64,000 nt of DNA from Cryptomeria japonica (GCF_030272615.1 NC_081408.1:399805889-399869888); one strand, 5' to 3'. Shown: positions 46,522 through 58,926, numbered from the stretch's first letter. Made by a program: numbers and translations. Notes: generated from the letters alone by a model not told the origin.

Positions 46522-49170
46522 AATTGACTTTCTCTTTGTGATATTTGTCCTTGATGTCAAAACCATTGATTAGCACTTTGGTGTTTGGTACATTGATCTT
46601 GGCATACGAAATACTCTTTTGGTTCAGTTGGTTTTGGCATACTTGGTTTGTTTATGGACACTTTCAGTTTTGGTAATTCAGTACTTGGTTTACATTTAGT
46701 TTTGTTATATGTTGTGGTACTGATATATTGGGCTTCATGTGCAGACATAAGGCATCTTTCTCATAGGGCTATGGTGTTTTCTTTCAGGTGATATCATTTA
46801 TATGATTGATCATTATAATGTTTTGATAGTGATAGAAGGTGGTACTTATTTTTTGTTTGATGTCTTTCAGTTCTCACTTGGTTTCATTCAGACAAACAAG
46901 TGATTGATTTGTTATGTATCACTATTCAGAGTGAAGGTATACTTTATTTCTGATTATATGACTTCATCTTGATACTCGGTCAGTTTATCATGCTGAATTT
47001 GTATGCACACTTGAGCTCTTCTCATAGAATTCAGCTTTGGATTCACTCTCCTAAGAAATTATATGCTTTATCAATTTCATACATATGATAGCATTCACTC
47101 ATTCACTTGATGAATACATCTTAAGGATAAGTGCATTGTTTATATTATATTCATTGGTACACGATGAACATTGTGTTTGAAGTTTCATGATATATCACCA
47201 ACACTTAGCATTTATTCATTATGTCGGGTTCATTATTTAATTACAATGCATATGGTTATATTGTTAAAGTGCATACTTTTATAGCACTTAGCCGACCATA
47301 TCATATGGTATCGGGCTCAAATTAAATGTTTTAAATGTCAACTTAAATGTTGACATTGGACAATGCTTTACCATTTGATAACTGGCTCGCTTGAGTGATT
47401 TACATCGACTTCACTTTGGGTAGTCGATAGCACTCTATCTTGCTTACTTGTCACATGCATAGTTAATACATTGATAGTCAACATGGTACAATGATAACTT
47501 GGCAGTCGGTATTTGGTTACTTGCAAATATTATAATTGTTTAATGTTATGGGTAGTCAAGTGGATATTCTAAAGCTCATGTAGTTTGAGTTGGACAACAT
47601 CATTTGGCATTTGATTTGACAAATAATTGTGTCAGTCATCCACATGTTTTGGTTTCTTAATGATATCTTTGTCGGACTTGAAAGTATTGTATACTTTGAC
47701 ATGGTATTCAATTTGGGGCAAAAAGAAAATAGGGAAACATGATTTCATTTCATATTTGCTAAGGATGGTTGAAACCCTAGCCGCCACTTGCTGTTACAGG
47801 TTCAATTAATATGGTGTTTCTCTTTGATGCTGGTTTTTTCTCTTTGTTCAAACTAAGCCATGACATAGTTAAGCAGTTCTTTGACTTATTCGAGCTGAGA
47901 ATGGAAGTAATCTGGGCATATTGTTTATGGTTTCTATTTGACTTTTGGATAGCATGACAAGAGGTAATATCTTACCAAGATCTTCGTTGTCTTGAGATAA
48001 AAATGAAAAATGGTTTTTTGTTTCATCTCCAATTTGAAAAGAAATACTATTTAAGGAAATAATTCTACATACAGTTTCAATTTTGTTTGAAAGAAGTTGA
48101 AAGATAGTTTTTAGCAACTATATTTTTCAGTTTTTTTTAATGGTTGCTCGAATCTTTTCTCGAGGTTTTTGATTTGGTTGAAAATAAGTTACATTAACTA
48201 CAAATAGGGTCTCTTTTTCATCTATCTTATAAATACATGGTTCTATGTCTTTACACGGTTACAAGTGTTGATGTAAAAAGAAGTATTTGCATATTTGAAA
48301 TGATTATTATTGAAACATCTTTATATTGTAAACAAGGGTTTATGAGAAAACAATATATAGAGATTATTCTTTCAGTTGTTGAATATTTTTGTAAATAAGT
48401 ACTGGCAATCATAGTACATATTCTGTAATGGGCTATAATGCATATTTTTCTATTATATACTATTAGGATGGTGTGATTGCAGAAGTCAATTGCAATTACA
48501 AGACCTTAATAGTATACATTGCTTAGTGAGAAATTCATTGAAAGGAGTTGTTGCTCCTGTGAAAGTTGGAACTTATGATTTTAAGGTGTTGAGTTGGTGC
48601 TCCACCATTGTAAAGAGTTGGTGGTCTTTTATTAATAAAGAATAATTTTATGAGTGGTTTTTTATACCCCATGAGGGTTTTTCCACTGAGGAAATCAATG
48701 TGTTATGTGATGCTTTTTGTGTTTAGTTCATGTTCTTAAATGTTGAAGTTTTTCACTTTGTTATAAGTTAATTTGTTCATGCAATGCTCTGATACTTTAT
48801 CAATATTTCAATTTGTCTAAAAATTCCAAAGTTCATTTGTTCAAATTTGTCATTCAAATTTCAATGTATGAATGTTAAAGAAATTTGTCATAAAGCAAGT
48901 TAAATCTGCATTTTGTGAGTATTAAATTTTGGTTTCAAAAATCATAACAAGATTGTTTATTCAACATCAATTGAACAATATAATATCATGCTTTTAATAT
49001 GAGTTGTTAAAGCTGCATATCTTTTTGCTAAGTTTTAGTGTCCACTTTGCATAAAAAAAACTCTCAATTGTTCAAGGTCAAAAAGTTTAAATTTGCAGTC
49101 AAGTCTTAAAAGTTTAAAATATATATCACTCTGATTCACACCCCCTTTCAAAGTGATTCCACTTCCAACA
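46522..49170 (+). repeat. 3' LTR of element D
   Basis: 2649 bp. The start reads AATTGACTTTC where the 5' copy has TGTTGACTTTC. The C-run is only five bases (49141-49145) and one hairpin pair is mismatched (ATCACTCTG 49125-49133 with CAAAGTGAT 49149-49157). TATAAATA is at 48228-48235. Confidence 0.85.
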
Positions 49171-49175
49171 TATTT

Positions 49176-51930
49176 CATATTCCATCTTATAATCATCATG
49201 TGAAATTATGGAATCCATGATTTTTTCTTTAATCTCATCTTCAAACCATCCCAAATAAGGTTGTTCTTCCTACCTCTAGTCCATAAGACAAAGATTCTCA
49301 TCTTTATCATAGCTCGGTGCTTCTGACATTATGAAAATCTGGTTATCACAGTTATGGTTCCATTGACTTTTCTCATCATCATCAAGTTCTTCTTTTGGAT
49401 CAACATTTACTACATCTCCTGAGCTAATAGCATGAATGGTAATGTCATATGAGAATTTTGTGTAGTTAGCAGTGTTGTCTTGTGTTCTTGATGTTGATGC
49501 CTTACCTTTGTCATGTTTGACAAAAGGGTCTTTAAAGATGGTATGATTTGCATTTGTCAAATCTTTTTTTTTGTCCACTATGATATCACCTTCATCTATC
49601 AAATCCCGAATTAGGTTCTTCAACTTATAGCATCTTGCAGTTTTATGAAATTTTGTACGATGATAGTCACATAAATCATTATCATTCCACCAGGTTGGTT
49701 TGAAAGGACCTGGTTCATACACTCTAACCTCTAGAAAAGTGATCATATTTGTCTATATTAATTTATTTAATGTTGATTCAATGGGCTCACCCAGTGGTGT
49801 GTAGTTCCTTATTGGAGAATTCATTCTTGGGAATCTTGTGTTTGTAGCTTGTGCAACATTTGCATTTGTTGACACTATGTTATTTTCTATATATAGACTT
49901 TAACTCTGACTAGATGATTGAATTGGTCCTTGTAAAGATACAATCTATTGAGCCCTATTCACTGTATGGGTGTCTACAACACCATCCCTGGTCACATTCT
50001 TGTTTCTTGACCAAAACTTGGATTTATCATTATTTGTGTTATTTGTAGAAGTTCCATATTTTATGATATGTTGTTCTACAAGTCCCTTCTCACATTTCAA
50101 AGCCTTTTCAGTGATTTGTTTGAATGAGGTCAAACATTGCATTTGTATCAGGTACTTAATCTTTGGAATTAAGTTCTTTGAAAACATGTCAACTTGCTCA
50201 ATTTTGGGAATATTAGTCTTGCATCTTCTATAGAGAGATCTCCATCTTTGTAAGAAGGATGTGAATGTTTCATTCTCATTTTGTTTTGCAGCACATAAAT
50301 CCATCAATGTAACTGGGGTATCAATGTTATGTGAGAAGTTTGCAATGAATTGTTCAGCTAGTTCACCCCATAATGTGATCGTTGGTCGAAGATGTGAAAA
50401 CCACTCCAAAATAGGACCTCTGAGACTTTTTGGAAACAATCCCATTAGATAGGTGTCCTCTTGTGCAACCTCTATACATGCAATGACAAATTCTCTGATG
50501 TGATCTGTAGGATGACCTTTCCCTCGATATCTATCAAATTTCAGTGTTTCAAAATGTGGAGGGGAAGCAAGCATGTATATTGTATAATCAAAGGGATAAG
50601 GACGTAAGTCCTACATTGTATAACTCTTTTTGTCATTACTAGTTTGCATAGCTGTTACCTGTTGTTGTAGATTTTATACTTGTTGGGTTAGAATTTTCAT
50701 TGAGTCAATGGTGCATTTTGTGCTTGTATGTTTCCCACAAAAGGACTTGTGGTAGTATAAATAGGAGGTTGTTTAAATGTACCATAACTATAATTCTGTG
50801 TGTTGTGGCTTGCACTAGGTATTGTAAAATAAGCAAATTGTGAACCCATGTTTGGTTGGGTTGTACTCATTATATTGGTGGAACATGGGTTTATGTTCTG
50901 ATGATTGTATGTAGAACCTATTGAGTAGGAAACTAGAGGTTGAGTCACACTTTTTGTATGAGAAACATGTGAGGCTTGTGTTTGACCTGGTTTTGAAGCA
51001 CTTGATAATACTGGTGTGGTTTGAGAAGTTATAGCAGTTTGCATTTGTGTGCTCACATTCATGGTTGAGGATGATGGACTTGCTTGAGAACTTGTATTTG
51101 ACACCAAAGTTGCTTGAGTTGACGATGTTGATATATTTTGGGAGGAACTTGAAGTCATAGCTTGTGTTTGTGTTACATTTGGTACTTGATTGCTATTTTG
51201 AACTAAGGTAATTCTTGGTGGTAAGATCATTGTGACATCAAAACCTTGAGGTAAGTTGGTGCCATTTTGTAATAACAAAGAAATATATCTATCTCTGTTA
51301 TTGTTTATAAGGCCATTTAGAATCATAAGGATGTGTGGGTCCTGTTGGGCTGACTCAATTTTTTCATGTGTTAAGTTTTTCTATAGCTTTTTTGTATTGT
51401 TGGCATGATGTAAGGATTTGATTGTTGAGAGTTTTGACTGCTTGACATATCCATGTTACAAGTAGGGTTAATTGACGAGTCATTATTTGGGTCCATTTTA
51501 CTCTTTGCCTTTTGTGACCTTGTGACGGGCATTTAAGACTGCTATATGGGGAAACTAAGATGTAATGCAAGATGATGATGGACCTTGGGTATGAATGCAA
51601 GACTCTAGACCAAAAAGTGATGTATGCAATACTAGACCTAACTCTCTATTGGGGATTAAGACGTCAAACTTGTTGAGTACTTTGTTGAGATGTTTGTAAT
51701 GCAAGTTTCTCAAGTTCTTGTCTAAGGAGTTCTATTGCAATTTCTCTATCAATTATGTGGGCAATCTTATAATCCATTTCTAGTTTAGTTCCAACTCCTA
51801 TGTACTGAGGTGCACTTGTCTTTAATTGCCCAGCCAAGTTATCTAGGCCGTCAATGATTTCTCGTTGACTGTCATTTGGCACTAGATTAGGTTGCTCAAA
51901 GGGGAGCAAACCATCACTTGATAGACCCAT
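49176..51930 (-). pseudogene. Element G gag, broken
   Basis: From the 5' side: a start-like piece (MGLSSDGLLPFEQPNLVP, 51930-51664), a Ser/Thr/Gln-rich low-complexity part (51326-50697), the retroviral-type capsid domain (50574-49945; LKFDRYRGKGHPTDHIREF, FPKSLRGPILEWFSHL, LWGELAEQFIANFSH, NETFTSFLQRWRSLYRRC), and a C-terminal piece with WWNDNDLCDYHRTKFHKTARCYKLK (49746-49276), a Cys/His motif common in Tat/Athila gag. The pieces are separated by stops. Gag then runs towards protease but is cut by element D. Confidence 0.85.
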
Positions 51931-53205
51931 TAGGACACATGCTATGAATTTCTAGGATGATTATGCAAATGATGACGAACTAAGACAAATGTATATGGAG
52001 TCTAAACAAGGACTAGTATGAAGATTATAACAACACTAAAATGAACTAGGAGGTTAATGGGCACAATTGAGGACTTATGCGAAGATTACGATGATGTACA
52101 TAGGAATTATAAAGAGGACTATAATGAGGACTATGAAAACCCTAAGGATGTAAATGAGGATTATAATGAGGATGATAATGAGGACGATGCAAGGACAAAG
52201 GACTCTAAGAACACCTATGGTCACAAGTATGTAAAATTTTGGACTTTGTTGGGTTTGTCAAATGTTTCAAGGTAGACTCTGTTTCAAATAACTCTGTTTG
52301 TAGGACAAGTCTATTTTTCAATTCTGAGAACACTGTTTTGAAGATAAGTATAGCTAGATGAACTGTGTTCTAACAAACTCTAAGAATTTAGAGCTATGCA
52401 AGGTAGGGCCTAAAATAGCCCAAATACTAACTTAATACTAGTCTAGCACAATGATACATATAAAAACATAGAAGACAATCTTAGGTTGGAAAGTGGAAAT
52501 CATTTAATGCCCCCCTGCAGCAAAATAGTAAAAGAAGATGAACAGATAGAGAGTCTGGAAACACTAGCTCCACTCCATGACACACACTTTTTCAGGAATG
52601 CTAGTCTCTCTTACCCTGAAGATCTAAAGATCTTATCATCCAGGATTTTCTATCTCATCATGCAAGGTACATGGAGGGTATCTATGGGGTACAATACGCA
52701 CACCTGGAACCAATAAACATGGGATTTGGGCTACTAAGTTGGTTCTTATTGTAATTTTAGAGGGACCCCGATCCAATGATGGATTATCAGAGAAAGCCAC
52801 TTAAGGCTTTAGTTAAGCTTATCGGTGCAGGGAAGCCCCCACATACGTCAAATTCACTCAACACTCTAGCCGCTTGACCAGTATGTTTATATAGCGGCTC
52901 AAAAAACCCTCTTGAGAGTACATTGAGAGAGATGATATCCCCAACACATCCCAATTCAAAGTACCTTTGTGGGGTGATAAAATCCCCAGTCAAAGATACC
53001 CCTCACTACTAAAAAGAAAAGTGGGTGTCGTTATCAACTTTCCCTCTCTCCCAAGACCCTGAAGGTGGGTGGAAAGGTACTTAATGCAAAAATAGGTCCA
53101 CCCAAGACACAAGAAAATTATTTTTCCCTTAAATATCACAATGTGTGATTAATCTATTGATAATCCAAATTCCATCAATTTTAAGGCCCAAACTGAGGTG
53201 TGTGA
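51931..53205 (-). other. Element G 5' UTR, gag-proximal part
   Basis: No gene is supported. It has a GA-rich simple tract at about 52080-52195 (plus strand, GATTATAATGAGGA-type words) that opens an acidic plus-strand frame, which I treat as low complexity. Confidence 0.5.
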
Positions 53206-53460
53206 TACACATGTGCATGTCTATTTTAAACACCAAAGTGAAGTTTGAGATCATGCATGTAAATTTTAATCCAAGATTTATTTTAAGCACCAAGACAAAG
53301 TGTCAGATCATGCATGTCAATTTTAATCCCAATATTTATTTTAAGCACCAAGATGAAATGTGAGATCATGCATGTCAATTTTAATCCCAAGATTTATTTT
53401 AAGCACCAAGATAAAGTATGAGATCATGCATGTCAATTTTAAACCCAAAATCCAAAAGTG
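53206..53460. repeat. Tandem repeat, about 58-bp unit, four copies
   Basis: TCATGCATGT recurs at 53251, 53308, 53366 and 53424 (spacing 57, 58, 58), with TTTTAAGCACCAAGA and AATTTTAATCCC in the same places. The units differ at a few bases. The array is in the 5' UTR of element G. Confidence 0.85.
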
Positions 53461-55383
53461 AGTTAACCTTAAAGGATCCTACAATCAAATTGTTAGTGGT
53501 TTCCAAAATAATCTGGGATGATCAAGCCTTCTCTGTAATTTCGCCACACGCTGGAAATAGGAAACCCATAACTAGAAAACACATAGAAAAACAAAAAACT
53601 AAACTACCTATTAAATGAATGCATGATCCTAATAGAACAGATGAGTAATTCTAACTGCATGAATGCATGATGATGACAAGATGAATGCATAAAATTTGAC
53701 AGAGCGAATGCGTAAATGATGCAAAGCCAAACAACAACTAGGTGAAAAACCTTCTCTCACCCACAACTACTATGTCCAAAACAAGTTCTTTTGTTTTTTC
53801 AAGGTGTGAACAACACACCTACCAAATTATCAACTCACACAACAATTTGTGTGACCGGATCCATATTGGTTTAGTCTCTTCTAGTACTGGTATGATGAAA
53901 GCACTCTACCCTTGTGTGAACCAGTTTAGTGTCTTCTGGTATCGGTGGAATGGAAACCTATTGGATTTTGCCTATTGGTGGTCCAATAAACACAAAACAC
54001 ACACAAGATCTAGCTATCAGATGTGTTAGGGAATACTTGCCTCACAATTATCCTATTGGCTAGTAGCCCTACCAGTAGCCTAGTAGCCCTACCAGTTGAG
54101 TTTTCCAAACACAACTTAACAAATTTCCAAAGGAAAAGAAAAAATAAATTTGGATTAGATACCCTTTATCTAGTTTGACAATTAACCAAAATATTAGGCT
54201 CTAACCACAAGTTGAAAGGACGGTACCCTTACTATTCTTCCAGACCTAATTAAGCCAATTAGGCCTAATTTACAAAGCAAGTACCCCTTGTATTAGTCCT
54301 ATGACTAAACCAACACTTTTGAAACTTGGGGTAAGGTTTCAAACCACCAAATCCAAGGTTTCAAGACTTGATCCCATCTCCTTTATCTTCTGCAAGTGAT
54401 TTCCACTTCTATAGTTCAGGTCGTCACATAGAGATGCCCACCTAGGGTCAATTCAATCTCCTTGGTCTTGGAGTCTCCCTACAAACCAACACAAAAATAT
54501 TATGATACAATGGACCTTTTATAATTTTCCCCATAGGTTATTTGGTCCTCCAGTGAGAATGTCAGATTAAGGGCATCTTTATAGTGAAACCCTAGGTGCC
54601 GGTAGGGTTTGTGACTAGTCTGGTTAGAATTGGATGGATCCCTACAACTCAATTATTATAGAAATTCAAACATGATTAAAATGAAATTAAAGAGACTTCC
54701 CTAACTCATTGAATTGGTTTTAGACATCCACCAATCCGTACTGATAAAAAATGAACAACAAAAACACATAATTTCAGAAAACCCCAAGTATATTGTATTG
54801 CTCCAAACTCCAAAACATCATCAAATTTCATCAAATTCAACAACTGCGCCAAAAAAAACCTATAATCGATCCAAGTGGGTATAATATATCCCCCCTAATG
54901 GTTTCCAACCAGTTTTCAAACTTTGGAACCATTGGAGGATTAGTTATCCCTTTTTTACAACATTTTACAATGACAACAAAGTTGTCAACTTGCACTTTTC
55001 AAATTTGGCCACTCCAAGGTGTATTCGGCCCATTCCAAGGATTGGTATGATGTTTATAGGACCAATATTTATTTTCTTGACTCATTCCTAGACTCCTACT
55101 GACCCACATGGTCATTTATCCATGAAGGGTTATAAAATGCAACCATGATAATGCCTTACATCATTTGGGTCTTATTGACTCACAAAACTATCAACCTATT
55201 AAAAATGATCATTTTCACCTCATGGGTGGTATTAGGCTCTTTTATACTTCATTTGTATCCTCCTTTGTGTCTTTGGGTGCTCCTGCACTAGTAAACCTAA
55301 CATGACGAATGCGTGATAGATAAACAAAAAAATTAAGAAACCCTACCAAACGCTTAAACTTCACCAACAACCTGCAAAGCAGA

Positions 55384-55632
55384 CTATGAGGCCCTAGTCA
55401 GATCTCTCATCAACCATTCTATATTAATCAATTCATATTTCACTTTGTATGATAGAACAAGGTTGTTGTATCTGTCAATAACTTGTTGTTCCTCTAGGTC
55501 TTCTATTCTCTTTTCTGGCTTTAGGATTCGCTGGTAATTTCTGGCCTTCCTTCTTTGTTCTGTTGTTCTTCGAGCACCTGAAATCTTAAAATTTACCTTA
55601 TGTGCCATGAGATATTCTATTGAAAGTATCAT
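55384..55632 (-). CDS. Small basic ORF between primer site and gag of element G
   Basis: 82 codons from ATG, rich in K, R and E: ARRTTEQRRKARNYQRI, KRIEDLEEQQVIDRYNN, with a coiled-coil-like stretch. It is uninterrupted in an element whose other ORFs are all broken and lies about 350 bases downstream of the primer-binding site. I do not recognise it. It might be a small accessory ORF, a gag leader or simply chance. Start choice rests only on the ATG. Confidence 0.3.
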   Translation of the reverse strand: MILSIEYLMAHKVNFKISGARRTTEQRRKARNYQRILKPEKRIEDLEEQQVIDRYNNLVLSYKVKYELINIEWLMRDLTRAS

Positions 55633-55963
55633 ATGAGGATAAACTATTTAGATTTGCAAAATTTAATGCATAATTTAGACAAAATAAAGGATTATAAATA
55701 AAAAAACATAATTAACAGAATACAAAATTATTAACAACGAATGTGTAATCATGTTTAGATGAATGTGTTAAGGTATCAACATGAATGTGTGATCCTGTCT
55801 AATTGAATGTGTAATTATGTCTATGTGATTGCATGATACTGTTTATACGAATGTGTAATGTTTAAATCTGCCTTTGAAATCAATACGAAACCTGCAAAAA
55901 ATCTGAAAATCCTTATAATCCTGCAAAATCACACAAGAAACACAGAGGGTTAATTAGATGTTG

Positions 55964-55981
55964 TTCACGTTGGGTTCACCA
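55964..55981 (-). other. Candidate primer-binding site of element G
   Basis: Three bases beyond the 5' LTR end the minus strand reads TGGTGAACCCAACGTGAA. Its 3' part (CCCAACGTG) resembles the tRNA-Lys-type site TGGCGCCCAACGTGGGG, but the match is imperfect, so the primer tRNA is unsure. Confidence 0.5.
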
Positions 55982-57453
55982 AAATGTCGTATGCTTAAAA
56001 TCATCATTGCTTAACTAGAAATAATAAGGAAATCACAAATCTCTATTCTAGCTAAATAATTCAAACAAACATTAATAGAATAACACAATCAAAATAATAA
56101 GGATATAAAATATCAATTAAGACTCCCTATCCCATGACCACATATGGCTTCCATTATTCTTCTCTTCTTTATGGTATGATGGCTCTCAGATATTGTGCTG
56201 GCAACCTGCAATTGACACAAATATTCAAAGTTCGTGATTGTTGAAAATGGAGATTGAATGCTAAATTTATAGATTTTTGGAGAGGATTGATTGAGAGTTG
56301 GAACTCAATGATCAAGAGGTGGAACTTAGGTTAGCTCACATGTTGATTGATAGTTGAACTGCTGATTTGGAGGTGGAACAAAATAGATTGAATAGTTAAT
56401 TGAGTTAACTGATTAAGAAAAAAATTGATTGAAGAATGAAAAAGAATGATTGGAGGAGAATTGAAAAATGATTTTATTAATCAGTTAATTGAATTGATCA
56501 ACTAAAATAGATTGAATAATTAACTGATTGGTGACTGATTGAAATCTTTTTGGAAAAAGCAAAGTGGGAGATAGAAATAGGAATTGAAAAGATAATTGAA
56601 TTAATTAATTAATTTAGCGTGTCCTTGCACTTCGACTTTGATTTTCAATTTAATCTTTGCATGAGATTTAATTCAAATTTTAAATTCAATTTATTATATT
56701 TTTTTTGGCGAAAGTGGCAAGCCACTAAATAATATTAATTAAATAAATAAACTGGTTCAAAGGCTCTTAGAGGAAAGAACCAGCAAGAAAACCTCCATTC
56801 CTTTCCAATAAGTACAAATATGAGAGTATAAACAATACATATCCTTTGTTACATTACATCCACAATAACAAAAAGGGATGCCATATTAGTCCTGAAAAAC
56901 AAATATACATTTACCCTATCAGCCAACAAAGAACTAAATCATATAGTTTAAGACACATCATATATGATAAGAGCTTTTGACAACTTAGCAAAATTTAAAA
57001 TTGCAAATAGGGAGTAATTCCCCTATACTATCTAGATTAATAGCCTATGGTCTTCGAAGAGAAATTCCCATTTCGACATTTGAAGATTTACCCTAAGGTT
57101 CCACGACCCATACTCCATTGAAGCCACCATATCCCTGAATAGTAGCTGACTTTGACAAAGTGAAGAAGATGACGAGGTCCCCTGAACCTACATATTTTTG
57201 ATGTCAAATCTCTAAAAGCCTCTGTGATGATGGATCAAGTGGTTTCCCACACTTGCAGTCACATCCCATGTGTTAAAATTTTTTCATTGCCAATGACCTC
57301 CGCTAGTTGTGGAAAATTAGCTAAGTTAGGCTCAAAATTGGATGAGATTATTTTATTATTATTGCAACCCAAGTTAGCTAAAACATCCCCTACTTTGTTT
57401 CCCTCTCAGATAATGTGTGCAATATGATACTCATTGAAGGTAGTTAATAATGT

Positions 57454-57741
57454 CTAGATTTTCTTTAAAACATACTCTATCCTCCAGTTAGAAGATTTTT
57501 TATTAATGCAAGCATTGATAATTAAACTTGAATCACCTTTAATGTATATTTTTATTAGTCCCATCTTCTTTGCTAATATTGAACCATTTAGGAGGGCAAG
57601 TGCTTTAACTACATTATTTGTGCTTGGAGGAATAGATGAGGCTTTAATAGCTTTTATCTCTCCCACATGATCCCTAATACACACACCAATTCTAGATTTA
57701 CCCGGATTACCTCTTGATGACCCATCGAAGTTGATCTTCAC
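57454..57741 (-). pseudogene. LINE RNase H domain
   Basis: The frame reads MKINFDGSSRGNPGKSRIGVCIRD with the FDGS..GNPG signature of plant L1-type RNase H, then NNVVKALALLNGSILAKK (the usual catalytic Glu in N-AE-AL is not present; Lys instead) and IYIKGDSSLII with the next Asp. The frame stops at 57454 after EYVLKKI, followed by about 750 bases of 3' UTR. Probably inactive. Confidence 0.85.
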
Positions 57742-57789
57742 ATAACCAAGGGGTGGTGGCAGCCATTTAACCTTAGTCCTATCAAATAC

Positions 57790-58260
57790 CTATTTTTTAT
57801 GCATACTACCATCAAAGAAAGGTGGGATGACCAATCTTTTCCAGCCTTTGATAAGTAATTCATCCCAATGAGAGAAGATAGAGTTACTTTTGACATTGTT
57901 ACGGGTAAATGCATTTACTAATTCTGAAATCGACTTCTCTATTCCTTCCAAGACTTCTTGAACTAGGGTGACAATTTGTCTAAAAATCCGTTTATTTCTT
58001 TCCCACCATATAGACCAAATTACTGATGCTGGTGTACATTTCCAAATACATGCAAACAATGATGAGGGAAAAAGAGTTGGCCAGGACTGAAATAAGTCCC
58101 ATAAAGTGAAAGACAATTGCATAGATAAATTAAGCTTACTCATAATGAAAGACCAACACTGTTGGGCAAAAGAGAATTGTAAGAAGAGGTGGTTTACCAT
58201 TTCATTTTCATTATCACATAAAACACATCAGAATGGTGGAGAAATTTTCAATTTCTCTAG
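57790..58260 (-). pseudogene. LINE zinc-binding (zf-RVT-like) region
   Basis: Upstream of RNase H. Reads CVLCDNENE (about 58210-58235), MVNHLFLQFSFAQQCWSFI, a W-rich part with CIWKCTPASVIWSIWWERNKRIF, and a tail. Plant LINE and LINE-derived proteins show C..C..E..HLF..C..A..W here; the third Cys is Phe-flanked Gln in this copy. The RT part is missing because of 5' truncation. Confidence 0.75.
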
Positions 58261-58926
58261 CTTATCACTAGTTAGAATCTTTCCCCTCAATGCCAACCAT
58301 GCAAAATAACCTGCTTCAGGAAGGACAACACTATTCCAACAAAAAATAAATGCTCTATGTTTTAAGTTTTGATTCTCTAGTTGCTGAATTGCATGATATC
58401 CACCTTTAAATTTAATTTATTATTTGAATATATTTAGAACTTTGACTTTGATTTTCAATTTGATTTTTGAAATTATGCACATGTATTTGAATTTAGATGA
58501 AATTAGAAGAATATGAATATGAATTTGAATTTGAGGAATTAATGAAATACGATGAAATTAGGGGAATTAATGAAATTAGAATTTGGGAAATTGGAATTGG
58601 AATTAGAAGAATAAATTAGTTAATTAAACAATTTAAAAAAACTATTTAATTATTTAGAAATTGAATTTAATTAATAATAAAGAATATTTAAATTAAAAGA
58701 TTAAAATCATAATTCAATAAATAATTAATATTTAATTAATATTAGAAAAGGGTTAAATGATTAATTGATTAGAAATAGAAATAGAATAATTTGTAAGATA
58801 ATGAAGAAATATGAATTTAGAAGAATAAGATTAATTAAATTAATTAAATAATTAAAGAATCATTTAATCAATTGGACAAATAATTAGTACATGATTAATG
58901 AGACATTTTTAGGTGTCTACACAAGA

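Larger units (their letters stand above)
38753..49170 (+). mobile_element. Element D: full-length, decayed Ty1/copia (SIRE-like)
   Basis: 10418 bp, 5' LTR 38753-41408, 3' LTR 46522-49170, flanked by identical TATTT (38748-38752 and 49171-49175). The internal region encodes gag with a long coiled-coil extension and several CX2C-like knuckles, then protease, integrase, RT and RNase H in copia order. The gag layout and long LTRs (about 2.65 kb) suggest the SIRE branch; no envelope-like ORF follows pol. Many stops. Inserted in the gag-pol region of G. Confidence 0.88.
53461..55983 (-). other. Element G 5' UTR, LTR-proximal part
   Basis: Mostly non-coding. Contains one open minus frame of 82 codons (55384-55632), a short degenerate repeat of GAATGTGTAAT-type words about 30 bases apart (about 55738-55860), and GAATGCATGA-type words near 53620-53720. 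The candidate primer-binding site is at its right end. Confidence 0.55.
56697..58404 (-). mobile_element. 5'-truncated LINE (L1-type) insertion
   Basis: Flanked by an 18-bp direct repeat (56679-56696 and 58405-58422, one mismatch), typical of target-primed insertion. A T-run at about 56699-56706 is the poly-A tail of a minus-strand element. Only the 3' end is present: zinc-binding and RNase H parts. The 3' LTR of G lacks this 1.7 kb, so it is a later insertion in one LTR. Confidence 0.85.
13780..58921 (-). mobile_element. Element G: Tat-type Ty3/gypsy retrotransposon, nested
   Basis: 3' LTR 13780-14953 and 5' LTR 55985-58921 (with a LINE inside) are near copies. Flanks are TAAGA (13775-13779) and CAAGA (58922-58926), a TSD with one change. 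Coding order on the minus strand is gag (51930-49276), protease (about 30090-29643), RT (27855-27000), RNase H (26990-26640), second RNase H (26450-25903) and integrase (25899-24695). RT before integrase marks Ty3/gypsy; the second RNase H marks the Tat branch. Subtracting E, C, D and the LINE leaves about 17 kb, in the range of large Tat elements. The coding region has many stops. Confidence 0.85.
55985..58921 (-). repeat. 5' LTR of element G, split by a LINE
   Basis: Minus strand from TGTAGACACC at 58921 to GACA at 55985. The LTR parts (55985-56696 and 58423-58921) match the 3' LTR at 13780-14953 with small indels. The LINE and one copy of its 18-bp TSD lie between. Confidence 0.85.

Noticed and set aside
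52057-52275. Acidic 72-codon plus-strand ORF rich in E, D, N and Y
   Set aside because: It is the translation of a GA-rich simple tract in the 5' UTR of G, on the opposite strand to the element.
53206-53460. Possible CRISPR-like array
   Set aside because: Repeat and spacer are not distinct: the whole 58-bp unit is repeated, and the setting is a plant retroelement.
57454-57741. RNase H domain as a host gene
   Set aside because: The 18-bp TSD, T-run and adjacent zinc-binding region show it is a truncated LINE tail.
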